A stretch of DNA of 64,000 nt from Acinetobacter larvae (GTDB lineage: Bacteria > Pseudomonadota > Gammaproteobacteria > Pseudomonadales > Moraxellaceae). A program made the translations under genes and the position numbers. Numbering within the stretch: the stretch's first letter is position 1; each line of letters starts with the position of its first letter. Below, piece after piece: positions 63,968 through 64,000 of this stretch. Under the pieces are notes generated by a model, which saw nothing but the letters and a program-made list of their open reading frames with translations, made no database searches and was not told the origin of the DNA. The stretch spans positions 1,240,001 through 1,304,000 of the forward strand of contig NZ_CP016895.1 in assembly GCF_001704115.1 (NCBI RefSeq), written 5' to 3'.

Positions 63968-64000
63968 TCGACTACCTTGGTGAATCTAATAACTAAATAG

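Overview
The window looks like chromosomal DNA of an Acinetobacter species. It is AT-rich. The combination of an AtaA-type trimeric autotransporter followed by a TpgA-type peptidoglycan-binding partner, the IS982-family element (a family common in this genus), and the TtcA and GreB sequences all point to this genus. The species cannot be named from sequence alone.

Layout. 1-5612: the C4-dicarboxylate symporter DctA, then a complete taurine import and desulfonation operon (tauABCD). 5623-7782: a DUF6502 protein on the minus strand and a 1.3 kb AT-rich spacer holding an orphan intrinsic terminator. 7783-28904: an adhesin island with two giant trimeric autotransporters (about 3596 and 3017 residues). 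The second resembles Ata/AtaA and is followed by its periplasmic partner TpgA. Both stalks are built from long, nearly identical internal repeats. 29160-41224: a sulfur-scavenging gene cluster. It encodes a double-length ABC permease, an ATPase, TonB-ExbB-ExbD, an MFS carrier, a divergent Crp/Fnr-type regulator, a periplasmic sulfonate/sulfate-ester binding protein, a TonB-dependent receptor and a Cys-type sulfatase. Read together it looks like a self-contained route that takes an organosulfur compound, probably a sulfate ester, across both membranes and hydrolyses it in the cytoplasm.

41773-44895: a small protein gene with a good sigma70 promoter, convergent with a helix-turn-helix regulator. 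Then comes a third YadA-anchor surface protein behind a structured leader that can fold as either a terminator-like hairpin or a competing structure. 45004-61971: mostly housekeeping and metabolic genes: DgkA, a GlpQ lipoprotein, an orphan RND efflux pump, MgtE, HtpX, two lytic transglycosylases, TtcA, an SCP2 protein, a tandem Lrp-type regulator divergent from an MHS transporter plus amidase, and GreB. 62167-64000: tRNA-Ser(UGA) with its promoter and terminator, a complete IS982-family insertion with a 6-bp target duplication, and a DUF3147 membrane protein.

The most unusual items are the TonB-energised sulfate-ester cluster, the attenuator-like leader of the third adhesin, the 591-bp identical stalk repeats of the AtaA-like gene, and a compact cluster of DnaA-box-like 9-mers before ttcA. 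All functions are inferred from sequence; no searches or structure predictions were run.
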